Assembly: GCA_003439945.1 (NCBI GenBank)
Contig: QVRM01001384.1
Coordinates: forward strand, 409,001-473,000
DNA from: Dermanyssus gallinae
Lineage: Eukaryota; Arthropoda; Arachnida; Mesostigmata; Dermanyssidae
Length of the DNA stretch: 64,000 nucleotides
Direction: 5' to 3'
Positions 1 to 10,850 of this stretch are shown one piece after another. The position numbers and the translations under genes were made by a program. The notes under the pieces are model-generated. The model made no database searches. It had not been told where the DNA came from and saw only the letters and a program-made list of their open reading frames with translations. Within the stretch, counting starts at the first letter, position 1. Every line of letters starts with the position of its first letter.

Positions 1-916
1 TTTAGCAGTGCCTGCACCGCGTCAGAAAAAAGACACTGTCACGCATTATCCGTCCTGTCTGTGCTAGTGGACAGGATGATGACGCACGGCGTTCATATAT
101 CACATCTTTAGTGCGGCAAGATAGGAGCTTCACAGAAGGGTAGCAGTTTTTCCCGGAGAACTTAGCAAAGATGATGCTCAAATATAAGGGGAGGTCGACA
201 CTTAAACGCTCGGTAAGGTGCAATCATTATCGGCACAGCGTCTGTCGCCGACAACCTTAACCCCGCCATTGACTAGAACAATCGGAAGAGCGTATTCATC
301 TCTCGGATTGCTCCCAGCGTCACTGCCTGAGACGTTTATCGGAATGTTGCGCCAAAGCTAAAAGTTTTGCTATTCGATTGGAAATTACATTCCATATACG
401 ATACATACTCTTCGTTCTGCCGATTTGTGCAAGATGCTGACGGGCTTATAGTGCTCGATCCCAAGTTCTGGGCGTCAGGGCCTGTCATACCATCTTTCGT
501 CGTTCGTCTGCCGCACGAGAACGTTCTTAAGAAGTTTGATGGAGTTGCTGCCGCCTTCTGCTGACTGCGATATTCTCGCCCTCCAATTCCCCCATCAGAA
601 GCTCCAATACTTTTCGATGTTTCCGGCTTCCCTCTTTCAGCCACACTTTTCGATGTTTCCGGCTGGATCGTGGGTCGAGACGCGACGTAGTGTGCACTCT
701 AGGCTCTGCTCGTTTAAATGTTATACCGGTATCATATGATATACCCAGCGAATATATCGCAGTCCATTTACTCACTCCGCACATTAAGTTTCGCCTCTGC
801 AGTGTATATGCATCAAATTCCGGTGACAGTATGTGTCGTGCGCAACGGATCAACGAGTGCTGTGACGCTATCAACTTCTACATAGATTTATTTAAGACGC
901 TATCAACTTCTACTGC

Positions 917-1114
917 AATTTGTCCGACCTATGGTCATCGTTGGTGTCTTTAATTTCCCTCGAATTTGGCGAATTTGAACGTTTGAAGTTAACTACTAGG
1001 GACAAGATAGCCGTACAATTCTTACGCCAGAGACCTTCCTTTGATGTCCAGCGGGGCAACGTGATCTCAAATCTGGGATTGCTTGCCGAATGGCACAGAC
1101 CAGAGTTGTTCTAG
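917..1114 (+). pseudogene. Fragment of retroelement C-terminal domain (copy A)
   Basis: The last 40 codons before the stop at 1,112-1,114 contain FLRQRPSFDVQRGN. This closely resembles FLRQRLSLDIQRGNAAS in the longer minus-strand frame at 59,836-60,430. I recognise that motif from the C-terminal nuclease-like part of reverse-transcriptase proteins that are common in invertebrate genomes. Only the tail is present and no RT lies beside it. The equivalent in copy B ends at 40,961. This is a relic, not a gene. Confidence 0.55.
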
Positions 1115-1572
1115 GCTGAAAATTAACACGCTCACATATACAACATTGCAAAATGAATTGATAAATAAAATGCGTCGAATCTACCGCGAATCGACTGGGT
1201 TAATGCAGAAACCTTCTCCACTGATTCAATAGGAGTTGTTTTCATCAACTGCATTGCTGGAAACCATACAATCCAGCTTATCAATGGCCCCATGGCTCCA
1301 TGCATCATTCTGGCTCCACTCTCGATTCTTTCCTGACCACTGATCCTGACACCGTCGACCACATTGACAGTCGCGACCTAAATAGATATCAGCTCCGATC
1401 ACAATCTTATCTCGTGCAATCGCAAAATTGACGTCTCTGATAAGCAATTAAAACGATGTGTGGTTTTAACTCTCAACACATGAAGATCGAGCTAATGACC
1501 TTAACTTCATCGACTGGAGGGTGTTCATTTTATGCTGCTATGATGTTAGCGAGATGTACAACACGTTAAGCG

Positions 1573-2340
1573 GTGCTGTCGCTTGCTGATAGAAGCCTTC
1601 TGCACTCACATGTAGCCCAGTTCGAACGAGTAATCTTCTCGTACCCAGGTTCCGCGTTGCCCACTGCATATCAGCGGAAACTAATGAAAGGAACAAAGCA
1701 TCTCCGCATCCTCACCGAGATGAGCATAGACGTCAAGGACAGTCGGTCTCTGTTCCGCTACGCGAATTCGCGCCTTACAAGCAACGAGTCCCCACTAACC
1801 CTGGAATCAACCTTCGGGATCAAAGCGAAGGTTGATCTACAAGCAGCTCACTTCTCATGTTTGTTCAACATGCTGTTCCGTTATTTGATCATCAAGGACC
1901 TAACTGTTTATATGCGTCTGTATAAGGCAATTGTGCTATCAATACTTTTAAATTGCTCACCCGCCTGGAGCCCATAGTTGTGCAAGCACATAGGCATGAT
2001 TAAAGTTGTTTAGAAAAGATTTCTAAAAAAACTCTGTAGAAGAAGTAATATCGAGCCGAATGCTGTAAACCTTGCGTCACTATCTATTTTACTAAAGAAC
2101 AACAAAGACGCGCGAGCACAATCGCAACTTGCAAGCGCTGATCTCATTAACCGTCTTTTTGATGTGAGAATGAACATTCGTAGAAGCCAAATCATGTTTT
2201 TTTACCAAAATGTACTGCAGAACTACAAACAATCAATAATATGTTTGATCGGCAGCCAGATAATCGTACAATAAGGCGGCTTCGTGGGCATCACCGCCTA
2301 TCCTTTCCACTCCTTATTCGGTAAATAAAGGCTGTGTCTG
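1573..2340 (+). pseudogene. Internally deleted CR1/L2-like LINE (copy A)
   Basis: An open stretch of 134 codons begins at 1,573. Its first part (SLFRYANSRL, then a run to HFSCLFN) resembles the linker between endonuclease and reverse transcriptase of CR1/L2-like ORF2 proteins. It then jumps directly to the C-terminal part (MRLYKAIVLSILLNCSPAWSP, continuing after a TAG with the LCRRSNIEP and LINRLFD runs). The whole RT core, including any ADD box, is missing. The tail near 2,320 has an AATAAA. This is a 3' end of a deletion-bearing relic. Copy B carries the same junction, so the internal deletion predates the duplication. Confidence 0.6.
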
Positions 2341-2929
2341 ACAGACTAAGACAAAGAAGGAACAAGAAGGAGTAAAGCCCAAAAGGACCCAACCCTGCGA
2401 CCCAAGGGGTAGATGCCTACAAAGGCCAAGAGAAGTTTTTGTGGGTGTTACACAAGATTTTTAAATGCTACCTACATAAATGTTTTTATATAACTTTACT
2501 ATGTTAGCACTTTAGTGTGCACAATTGTATCCTATATATATAATAGCAAATCTACAAGGGCCTGGCGTGTTAGCGGGACTTTACAGCCTTGTTGTCGAAG
2601 GAGTTACAGCAATTTTTATTAGAAAGGGTAGCTTTCGCTCAGCGTTGAGAAGGCCACAGTGACAATGCATTACGCCTCCGTCAGCGTTTTCTGATTTGCA
2701 CATACGGCAAAGGAGAGTCAGTTTTGCCAATGCGATGCATGTTTTGCTAAAAGCAGTCTGTTAGCAGCTGCGCGACCGGGTAGGCTTGCAAATTTTGCTT
2801 AAGGCTGTATCATTTTTCTAGATCAGGGAGTGTTAATTTTGTCCAGTGCCCAGTGCGACCACTCTGGATTGATTTTCATTGCTGGTTCTACTTGTTTCAG
2901 GTATCTTTTCTGCTGAGTGGTATTTCCTC

Positions 2930-3740
2930 TCAGTTTAGAAGAACTGCTTCCGTTTTTTTATGAAGCCAATTCGAGGCTCAACCTAGAGAGGCATTGCTGG
3001 ATATCTGCCAAGGCTTCGTTGGCTGTTACCTCAAGTTGTAGTAGCAGATCCTCATCACACTTTCAGTGCTGATTGTCTGTGTAGACGACGGAAGAGACTC
3101 TGGGAATGTGGTAAGTATTTCATCGTAGGTTATACTCAGTAGGGTTGGTCCCAGTAAGAACCCTTGGGGGACTCCGGTTGTGACTCCAGCACTCACGCTT
3201 TCGTAATTAGACTCTCGATATTTTATGTCCGATGCTAGAAACGCCGCAAATAGGAAGGTACGGGTTTGTCTACAAGTGCTTTCGTTTTGGCATCCCATGA
3301 AGGCATTTTGGTTTTGAGAGGATGACCAGACAATGCGACTATGTTTGCTTTTAGCCAATTTTCTTATGTTTTATCTATATTTAGCACGTTTCTGATGGCT
3401 GGGTGCGTTAAATGTGGAGTTCAGAAACGGTGCTGATTTTTTATTTTTATATGGCGTTATTCCGAGCGGTCTCCTTGCGGTTAATCGGCATAGACGTCCC
3501 GTTTTTCAAGGCTTAGAATATTCGCCGCTAGGGAGCATTTAATTCATTACGCGTTTCCTCTGGATGGTTCTCTAAAAGAATGCGGGGACACCGCGTCTGG
3601 GCTCAGTGCTTTTCTCGGCCGTATGTGTACGACTACAATTGTGATCTCTTGGGTTAAGATTATCTCGAAGATAGAATCTGTATTTTCCTCAATCAAAACC
3701 GGGTGAATGTCTTTGGTTGGGGTCCTTGTGGATAGAGCGC
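2930..3740 (-). pseudogene. R1-like reverse transcriptase relic (copy A)
   Basis: On the minus strand, 3,560-3,730 reads as the RT entry region (RPRKALSPDAVSPHSF, compare the usual K/R-K-A-P-G-P-D). Bases 3,026-3,358 read VTTGVPQGFLLGPTLL followed by YDEIL, the RT palm block of R1/I-type elements. Bases 2,930-3,025 read VTANEALADIQQCL and then a K-E-A type block, the region just after the catalytic box. The ADD box itself is not recognisable, and stops and frameshifts separate the blocks. R1-type elements usually sit in rRNA genes; no rDNA is visible here. Confidence 0.6.
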
Positions 3741-5205
3741 GTTGATAGTTGATCGGTCTACTTATACTGGTACTGGCAGTTGCGCGTAGCCCTTTTTATA
3801 ACGCACGATTTTGTTCCCGTTTGCTCCAAGGGGTTTCTTCGACGTTCTCGCAAACTAAGTCCCAGTGGTCTACATTGCTATTTGTGACAAATCTAGCAGA
3901 AGTTTTCCGTCATGAAACTGCTCCCTATACATTTTATGCAGATTTTTGACAAAACTAGTAAAGTCAAGCTTATTTGCAGTTCTGTCTAAACAATATGTCA
4001 TCGTGATGCAAAGGCTCCGTTCCGGCATAAAATTAGTCTGGGCGGCTTAGAATTGGCAACTAATACCATAAACGAACGAAGCTTGAAACTTGTAAATAAC
4101 ATTTTCTTTGGATATGGTTCTAACACCTCTACTATCTTCTAGTCAACAATGGAAACAATATTTTGACTGTGGAAACGTTGCGGTATAGACGTAATGCTCG
4201 CAAAAAGAACTTATTTAATAAATTTCTTTAAAGCATTATTAGCACTGAAACTATGTGATGAAGAAACGTTAATAGAGGTCATAATACTGCACAGGCTACT
4301 ACTATGCAATGTCACAATTATTTGCCACACACTGTACAAAAATGTACATATAGAGGTAAGAAGCATATATTCGTAATAGGTACTAACTGCAGTTTTTTGC
4401 AAACCATATCGAGGAGCCTGCTCTCTGTTCAGACAGATGGATACGTGCCTTACAAGGCAACCGCCATATAGTATGTAGAAATTCCTAGCATTGATACCGT
4501 TACAACATTTGCATGAAGGAAAGCCGCTCTAATTTCGGCAAATGTCTATGCACTTATTTTGATGTGTGTACGACATTACATCGATTCAATGCGTTCAATT
4601 CAAACTAGATGAGATATCGGGTGTACCGGTTTTGGGTGAAGAAAAAAAGCCAGCCTCGACCGAAGCCCTTTTAATCCTGGCTTAGGTGCCATAGGACCTA
4701 CTGGCGGGACAAAGAACCAAAATATCTTTAGACGAAAATCTGGATCTCACCAGGGCCAGGAATGCCACAATCGCGGTCTGGCAGAATAGACTCGGCGTAG
4801 CCAAGCTGCATTCGCGTGCGCCTCGCAACCAGAGGAGACACATAGGCGCAAGAGTTTGAGCCCCACGGTTGCACATTTGTATTTATTGTCCGTCTTACAA
4901 AACCATGCGGAAGCAAACCCGTGGACGTTAATTGTTGGCTGAGGGTCAGCCCAAAAAGGTTTTTTAGGGAGAGCTAGACCAAGAGTCTGATATCGGACCT
5001 CAAGTCGTAGTATGACTGCCGACACGGGGAGTTGACCTACTGTGTAGCTCAGGTTCTCACCGGTCATGGTCAGTTCCAGAGCTACATAGTTGAGATTTAA
5101 AAAAACAATAGCGCCTGTGTGCTACGCGAGTCTGTGGAGGCGGACGGCGTGCAACACACTATTCTTCAGTAGGAGTCTTTTTAGGAAGCAATATCTACGA
5201 ACTTT

Positions 5206-5436
5206 ATGGCCGTGAGAGGCAGCCCCACCGCTAACGTCGATGTTCGCATCTGTGAGAAGAAGATCTTGTATCTATGTATATGTATGCTATCAGGATCATT
5301 TTCTTGCTCCCAGGTCTCGTGTGCGGAGCAGCGCATCGTGTGCCGTCTTTTCGTTGACATTAAAGAAACGTGGAAGGACTCGATGGACCTGTTTTGCCGC
5401 CATTTTGACGCTCAAGACAGCCAATGAAATCGCTAG
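5206..5436 (+). pseudogene. Damaged candidate exon (copy A)
   Basis: Copy A version of the exon at 44,740-44,861. The acceptor side (pyrimidine tract ending at 5,313) is preserved, and the first codons read VSCAEQRIVCRLFVDIKETW as in B. One extra base near 5,394 shifts the frame. The donor that reads AG/GTGAGA in B is AG/TTGAGA here at 5,436/5,437, which destroys the GT. If this was an exon, it can no longer be spliced normally. The encoded protein is not recognised. Confidence 0.45.
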
Positions 5437-5891
5437 TTGAGAGAGGTTCACGCGGTAGCCTTGGAAGAGAAGTCAGGACCAGACGCCCAGGGGAATAAGG
5501 GAGAACGGAAATAAGAAAAGGAGGTTGGATACAGCCAGGACGATGTACGACGTTGGCATAAGTGTCCTACCCGGATGCATGTTAACATGAAAAAGATAGG
5601 TAAAGGTGTAGCTTCGTCAAGGAGAATTGCAGGAACGCCTTTACCACGGCTTCGACAAAATACCAAGTATTACTAAGCCTGAAAGGGTGGGAAGGAATCT
5701 GGGTTAAGTGGGTTTGTACGTCCTGCACTAGTGATCACTAGGCATGTGCATCATGCATTTCGGAAGTTTCAGAGAAAAAGAGGGAAAATCACTTGCATCC
5801 ATAGTGAAATACTGCTATTCTCCAGATGGGATCTAGAAACTATAATAATCTCTGGCACCTTATTATTACCAGATCTTACCCAAACCTTTTT

Positions 5892-5977
5892 AAGAAGGTA
5901 CTACTTATCTATTATATGATAATGAAGAAGGTACTACTTATCTAAAGAAGGTACTAACTTATCTATTATATGATAAT
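5892..5977. repeat. Local tandem duplication specific to copy A
   Basis: The motif aagaaggtactacttatct with its following tatgataat stretch appears about three times in partial form between 5,892 and 5,977. In copy B (about 45,419-45,452) it occurs once. Copy A also lacks about 110 bases found in B at 45,325-45,420. Confidence 0.7.
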
Positions 5978-6690
5978 GTGTGGACTAACTAGCTGTATTA
6001 AGCCCTTGCACTGAATCGCATAGTTAATTCGGGCTGGACCTTATTTAACCTAATACGCTCTGTATTTGTACGCATATAATTGCTAACATTTATGACTCAA
6101 TCAGTGTTTAGCAGTTCAAAATCAGTAATTACACGAATACTTAGTGATGTTTATGTTTATTCATATAACACATTGGTTGTACTAACCAGCAGTCAGAATC
6201 TTCAACATGAGTAATATCTTCAGCGCTAAGCTCAAGGCCATCATACATACGTGTAGACTTAAGCAAGAGCTTTCGCGTTATATGGGTCGGTAGTTGTTCT
6301 TGAGTACACAACACACATGTAGACAGGCGTAATGCGATGCAAACATTAACAACAGGGCCTCCCGTGAAGGAGGATAAATTTAATTAATTGTCAGATCCAG
6401 CATAGTATTACTTTTATCCATGCGTTATAATTAACTAAGTTCCTTCTAGTCATCGGTGAGAAGTTGTCCCTGACAACGGTGAAAATCTTCGAGCCATCTA
6501 AGCGGGTCCTAATAATCGCATGGAAGGTGTTACATATGTGACAGTCGCTGTAATAACAGGCATGCAGACGAAGTCTCAAGGCCACTGACACGTGATCACA
6601 TCATAATCATTGTCGTAGTTCTATCAGCAGTGAGCCGTCTAGTCTCCACGTACGCCTCAATTCTATTTACATCTGCTGGACGACAACGCG

Positions 6691-6980
6691 CTATAGGTAC
6701 TCTCTTTGTGTATAGACCATCATCGATTCGGTCATGGATCTATCGTTTACATTGGTTGAGGATGGCTTTATCCTTATAGAGGCCCCACGCTTTAAAGTGT
6801 TATATTTCTTCATGATGAGCGTCTTTAAGGTCTTCTTAGGTGATTTATCCTTTACACTCTCGTTCATATGTTTGCCATCCTCCTTTTTGCCCTATTTGTC
6901 CTGCCTGTCAATTACTTCATCCGGCATGTGGATAAGGGCCGATTCGCTTTCATCATCTTCATCAGGCGTCCCTCGGCTCG
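6691..6980 (-). pseudogene. Terminal exon of proline-rich gene, nonsense in copy A
   Basis: Minus-strand terminal exon. It is preceded by a pyrimidine-rich acceptor (TTTTTTGGGTACTGTAG) and ends at the TAG at 6,691-6,693. It joins the exon at 7,200-8,379 in phase 1 and reads SRGTPDEDDESESALIHMPD. An in-frame TAG at 6,892-6,894 truncates it 29 codons into the exon; copy B has CAG (Gln) at the matching position 46,350-46,352. About 66 lysine/serine-rich C-terminal residues are therefore lost in A. The 24 bp indel in the preceding exon is in frame, so this stop is the clearest lesion. Confidence 0.7.
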
Positions 6981-7199
6981 CTACAGTACCCAAAAAGACC
7001 AGTATAAAAGCGCAACGTTAGAATCTCAGTACTAAAAGGCGCCTAGGGGTCGTAATAGAGGTAGTACAATAATAATAATAATCGAATAGTCGTAGGAATT
7101 AACCTAGCCTTCCTATTTTTACTCGTTTTCTAAGCCATTATATTGCTTAAAAATGATTGGAGCTTAGGTAAATAATTTCTATACGCTACCAATACTTAC

Positions 7200-8379
7200 C
7201 AATAGGTGTTTGCGTTGCGGTTGTTTCCTTGCGAGCAGTGCATGGCGTGGCGTGAGTCGACACTGATACAGCAGAGGCACTACACGATGAACGGCATCCA
7301 AAAGAGGTAAGTGATGCGCACGATGCATACGTGTCTTTCGGGGGTGAGGGATGCCGCCGCGGTGGTACTGGTGGCGGGGGTCCTCTTTTTGTCGGCATAC
7401 GTCGTAGTGATGTTGTCAAAGTAGTAGCGTCGATTAGTGACTCGTTGTAGGTGCTTTTGGCTGCCGTGACCACAACGGGAGGTTGACTGGATTCGAACCG
7501 GATACTGCCGTGAAGCTCCTGCTCAGTTAGCTGTTCACTAGGAGCAAAAGGCTTCTTCAGACTATCGTTCTCGAATGTCTTTCTGGTTACGCCCCTTTTG
7601 GGTTTCGGCGGTGCGGGGCCTTTCTTTGCCACTTCGTTAATGAGTTTTGGTGATATAATATCCGCATGCTTTCCGTTGGGACCGGCCATTGTCACGGGCG
7701 CAAATGATGATGACAAGGACGAGGGCCTACCATCGGACGCGGAGATGCCCGGACACGGGTCCGACAAAGAGCTCTCCGAGAGTAGCGCTAGCCGGTTAAG
7801 ACGATCGACTAAAGAGTTAATTCTTGTCTCCGGGGTACATGGTTCGTTCCCACTCTGAAGCCTGCCTGCTAAACTAATGTCGTCGGACTTGCCGTGACAG
7901 AAGCACTCTTTACGGAAGCCCGTGACTAGCGCGACAGGCTTGGACGCTAACGAAAACGTTGTCATTTCAGCGGTGCCTAGCTGAAACGAAGAATTCCGAG
8001 GGTTTTCTAGCGGAAAGGCTTCAATGCTCGCCTGCACTTCAGTGCACAGACGTCCATGATCATCTTTATCACCAGCAGCATCATATTTGCCGTTGGTCGA
8101 GTGGTTTTCGGTAAGCCACGAAAGCTGGGGTTCGTTGCCTACCGATGACAGTGATAACAATCCTTGGACGGGATCCATATTGGTTACTGACGAGGCAAGT
8201 GTATGGCTGCACTCAGGTAGGGGGCTCGTCTGGGGAGACGCTGTTACGGACACGTCGTCCACTGTAGACTTAAACGACGCGCCCGGCTGAAATGTCTCGA
8301 ATCGCCGCCGACTGACTCGCAGCTCGTTCTTCAACATGATCTGTTGGCGAAACACAATAATACCGACAATGATGGTCAA
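7200..8379 (-). CDS. Proline-rich SH3/WW-ligand protein, large exon (copy A)
   Basis: A minus-strand open frame of about 390 codons that ends in a clean splice donor (CCTATTG/GTAAGTATTG at 7,200/7,199). It encodes a Ser/Thr-rich polar protein with two proline motifs typical of SH3 or WW ligands: GPAPPKPKRG in the middle and RGPPPPVPPRRHP near the end. The first residues (LLTIIVGIIVF, then RVSRRRF) look like the end of a membrane span with a basic stop-transfer, which would make the rest a cytoplasmic tail. However, after the best acceptor (CCCCAG at 8,412-8,417) all three frames meet stops, so translation may instead begin at ATG 8,335-8,337. It differs from copy B at about nine residues plus an 8-residue in-frame indel. 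Family not recognised. Confidence 0.7.
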
Positions 8380-9049
8380 AAGATAGTCTTAAGTACTCTT
8401 ATTAGGCGTTACTGGGGAACAAAAGAAAAAGGTCGGCGAGATCTCGGGGGATACCTATTGTGCGTTGTGGCAGGATCGAATACACAACTTCTAAGGTCAG
8501 AGTCACGAGCCCTCCCTCCTGCCGACCGTAAATCAATCGTTTCGATCCGTTCGACGCTTTCAAGTAAAATTGCGGTAACAAGAGAAACAGAAATTGACTT
8601 GACAAATTGATATATACATGTCACTATTGAACTACTATGCGTGCATATGAAAATAAGTTCTACAAACTACTTTTGAACCACTATGTATATATACAACACG
8701 TAATAATATTACGTACAACAAGAATTGAAATTTAAAAAAAAAACATACAATCGTGTGGAACACATAGCATGTCATATCCTGAGTACCTAGCATAACGCGC
8801 AGAATTGCGCGATCTAACTTTCTATTGAACGAGTGATGACGATACAAAGCAACGTGCCTTCGATGATCTTACCGGTTTAAATTCGCGTTCCTCCTTCGTG
8901 TGAACAGACAGTGCGCTCCTATCGCTCGCCTGCTGGACTTTTGCCGGCAAAATCGGTGGATTGGGAATTGCCTATGGTGTTACACACAGAGTCATACAAC
9001 GTACGGTTTTTGTTGCGCGAACACTAGAATAAAGATACAGTGACTTACT

Positions 9050-9550
9050 GAGGGCTAATCTACTAAGACTGAACAATGCAGTTGATCTGTAAAGTTACTA
9101 TTACGAGAAGTACCTCTACAGGCGCGTCGAAAGCAAGAGACAGGTTGTCGAAACACAAGTGACCGATCATGAATGACGAATGAGTTTAAGTAAGGTGTGA
9201 CTGGGGACTTCTGTTCGGTTTGCGATGTACTTTGCCAAGTCACCTCGGTGAGAGAGAGAGAGTCGACGAGCGGAGTTGCGAGAGTCATCAAGAGGCTTCG
9301 CCTCTTGCCGCCCCCTCCGCCGCTTGAGTTGAATCGGTTGGGGTCACGCGTCTTCTCTGATCGAGGAACAAACCGTACACAAACTGGCGCAAACAAGAAC
9401 CGACTCCTGCAGCGGCAGACCAATTAGCAAACAACGCATGCGATAGTGCAAGGACGGCGAGGCCTAACGAAATGAGATGATCGCCAATCACTTAGAACAG
9501 ATAACACGAGAACACAACGATGGTGGAAAAGTCCGTGGCTCAACTCACCT
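9050..9550 (-). other. Possible 5' exons of the proline-rich gene (copy A)
   Basis: Minus-strand splice signals sit upstream of the large exon. A donor GATGAG/GTGAGT lies at about 9,548, an acceptor TCTGTTCTAAG at about 9,492 (implied intron about 57 bases), and a donor CTCA/GTAAGT at about 9,047. The sequence between has stops in all frames, so if exonic it would be untranslated leader. Identical signals occur in copy B (about 48,424-48,950). A GTG-initiated frame from 9,491 reads like a signal peptide (SLGLAVLALSHALFANWS), but an in-frame TGA would precede it after splicing. Confidence 0.25.
9205..9491 (-). repeat. Paralogous segment pair, member 1 (copy A)
   Basis: On the minus strand this segment translates SLGLAVLALSHALFANWSAA then GVGS. 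It aligns with 14,640-14,990 (SDLVSLAVPLAMYASWSDAA then GVSF) at both protein and DNA level, roughly 70% by eye, including the run ctgcagcg(g/t)c(a/g)gacc. The copy B equivalents are 48,620-48,881 and 55,530-55,870. So a roughly 300-base sequence exists twice within each duplication unit. Whether it is an exon with a signal peptide or a dispersed repeat is unknown. Confidence 0.5.
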
Positions 9551-9989
9551 CATCTTGAACACCACGGCGGAGAAACCGAGTTGCTAAACCCGATGTCCTG
9601 GTGCGAAGTTCGAATATGATATATGACTGGCAGAATTGTCTGAGATCTGTAAAGTAACATTGCGACAAAAATTTTGAAGTATTTATTTTAATTCAAATAT
9701 AATGCTATTTATAATGAAGGTGATCGGTAAGGTGGTTTTTACAAACTGTATATGGGGTTCCTTACTTTTTAGCATTTTTTCACATAATTCAGACTAATTT
9801 GTTCAAAGACACGTTTTGTTGTTGGCATCTAGTTTGCTAATGGTCGTAGGATTTTTAGTGTTTACTATACATTTCAAAACATTTTTAACAACTATTGTAA
9901 ATATATGGATTAGATTAAAATCTCAGAAACTTGAAAACCAGTGGGATGCCACCATCACAAAAACAGGACTATAGAATAACTTCTTTTAA

Positions 9990-10850
9990 ATGTGACACCT
10001 TATCGTTTCTGGCAATACATTGAAATGTGAACGGGCTTAAATCACACTGGCATGACCTCCAAACGTTCCTCTCGAGCCTGCCGTGCGCCTTTGTGATAGT
10101 CATATCAGGAGCAAAGCTCCAGGAAGCCGAAACCAGTTTATTTAAATTGCGCAATTATAAGAGTTACAACAGCTGTAGGTCATGGTCTCGCGGAGGTGAA
10201 GTAACTTTGTATGTAGGATGTGACTATAACGTTAACGTACCAAAAAATCTGGCTTTTGTGTCTTCAACTACCTTTTTCTGCGAGAGTATAGTAGTGGAGG
10301 TGCGTAGTGTGGTGGAGGGAAAATCTCTTCTAGTTGGCGCATTCTATCGCCAACCGTTTAACAAAGTATCTGATTTGAAATATTAATTAATACTTTTTTA
10401 ACGGCTAAAATATGCTCCTCCTTGGAGATGCTTATATTGATGTTCTTTGCAATGACCAAAACGCTTGCGATCTCCAAGAAATACCATGCTCAATTTATTT
10501 TGCCGACGCGAGTTGCCGTAATAGAGAGAAGAGGAGCATACCGGCCGCAATGTCTAAGATATTTGAGAAATAAGCATTGAAACAACCATCTTGAACAACA
10601 CAATGTACTCAATTGCTGGCAGTTCGGATAACGCCCTAAAATGTCCACCACCGTCCAAGTTATGAGCTTTGTAGATGACGTTCGCCAAAGTAATGAGAAG
10701 ACGAAATAGTTTCTGCTCTTTTTGTTGACTTAAGCAAGGCGTTTGATATCATCGACATCAAGACTCTAATTACCAAACAAGGAGTACATAGAGCTGACGA
10801 GCGCGTTCAATCGTGGGTATGTTATCTTATGCCAGAAATACAACAAATTT
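9990..10850 (+). pseudogene. Old CR1/L2-like LINE, 5' part (copy A)
   Basis: An endonuclease relic begins near 10,020: NVNGLKSHWHDLQTFLSSLP, then LFKLRNYKSY, and a VVGAFYRQP-like block (LLVGAFYRQPFN) near 10,340. An endonuclease LLGDA block follows at about 10,415. It then jumps to the RT entry (IPAAMSKIFEK, about 10,540) and a decayed palm segment (SKAFDIIDI, about 10,735). The linker between endonuclease and RT is deleted, as in copy B. Multiple stops. It is interrupted at about 10,850 by a minus-strand LINE and continues at 13,440. Confidence 0.65.

Noticed and set aside
4747..5067. 106-codon minus-strand frame in copy A
   Set aside because: Copy B has a deletion in it, no family is recognisable and there are no splice signals; likely chance.
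7598..7858. Plus-strand 86-codon frame, conserved in both copies (also 47,044-47,304)
   Set aside because: Shadow of the minus-strand proline-rich exon; conservation follows from the duplication.
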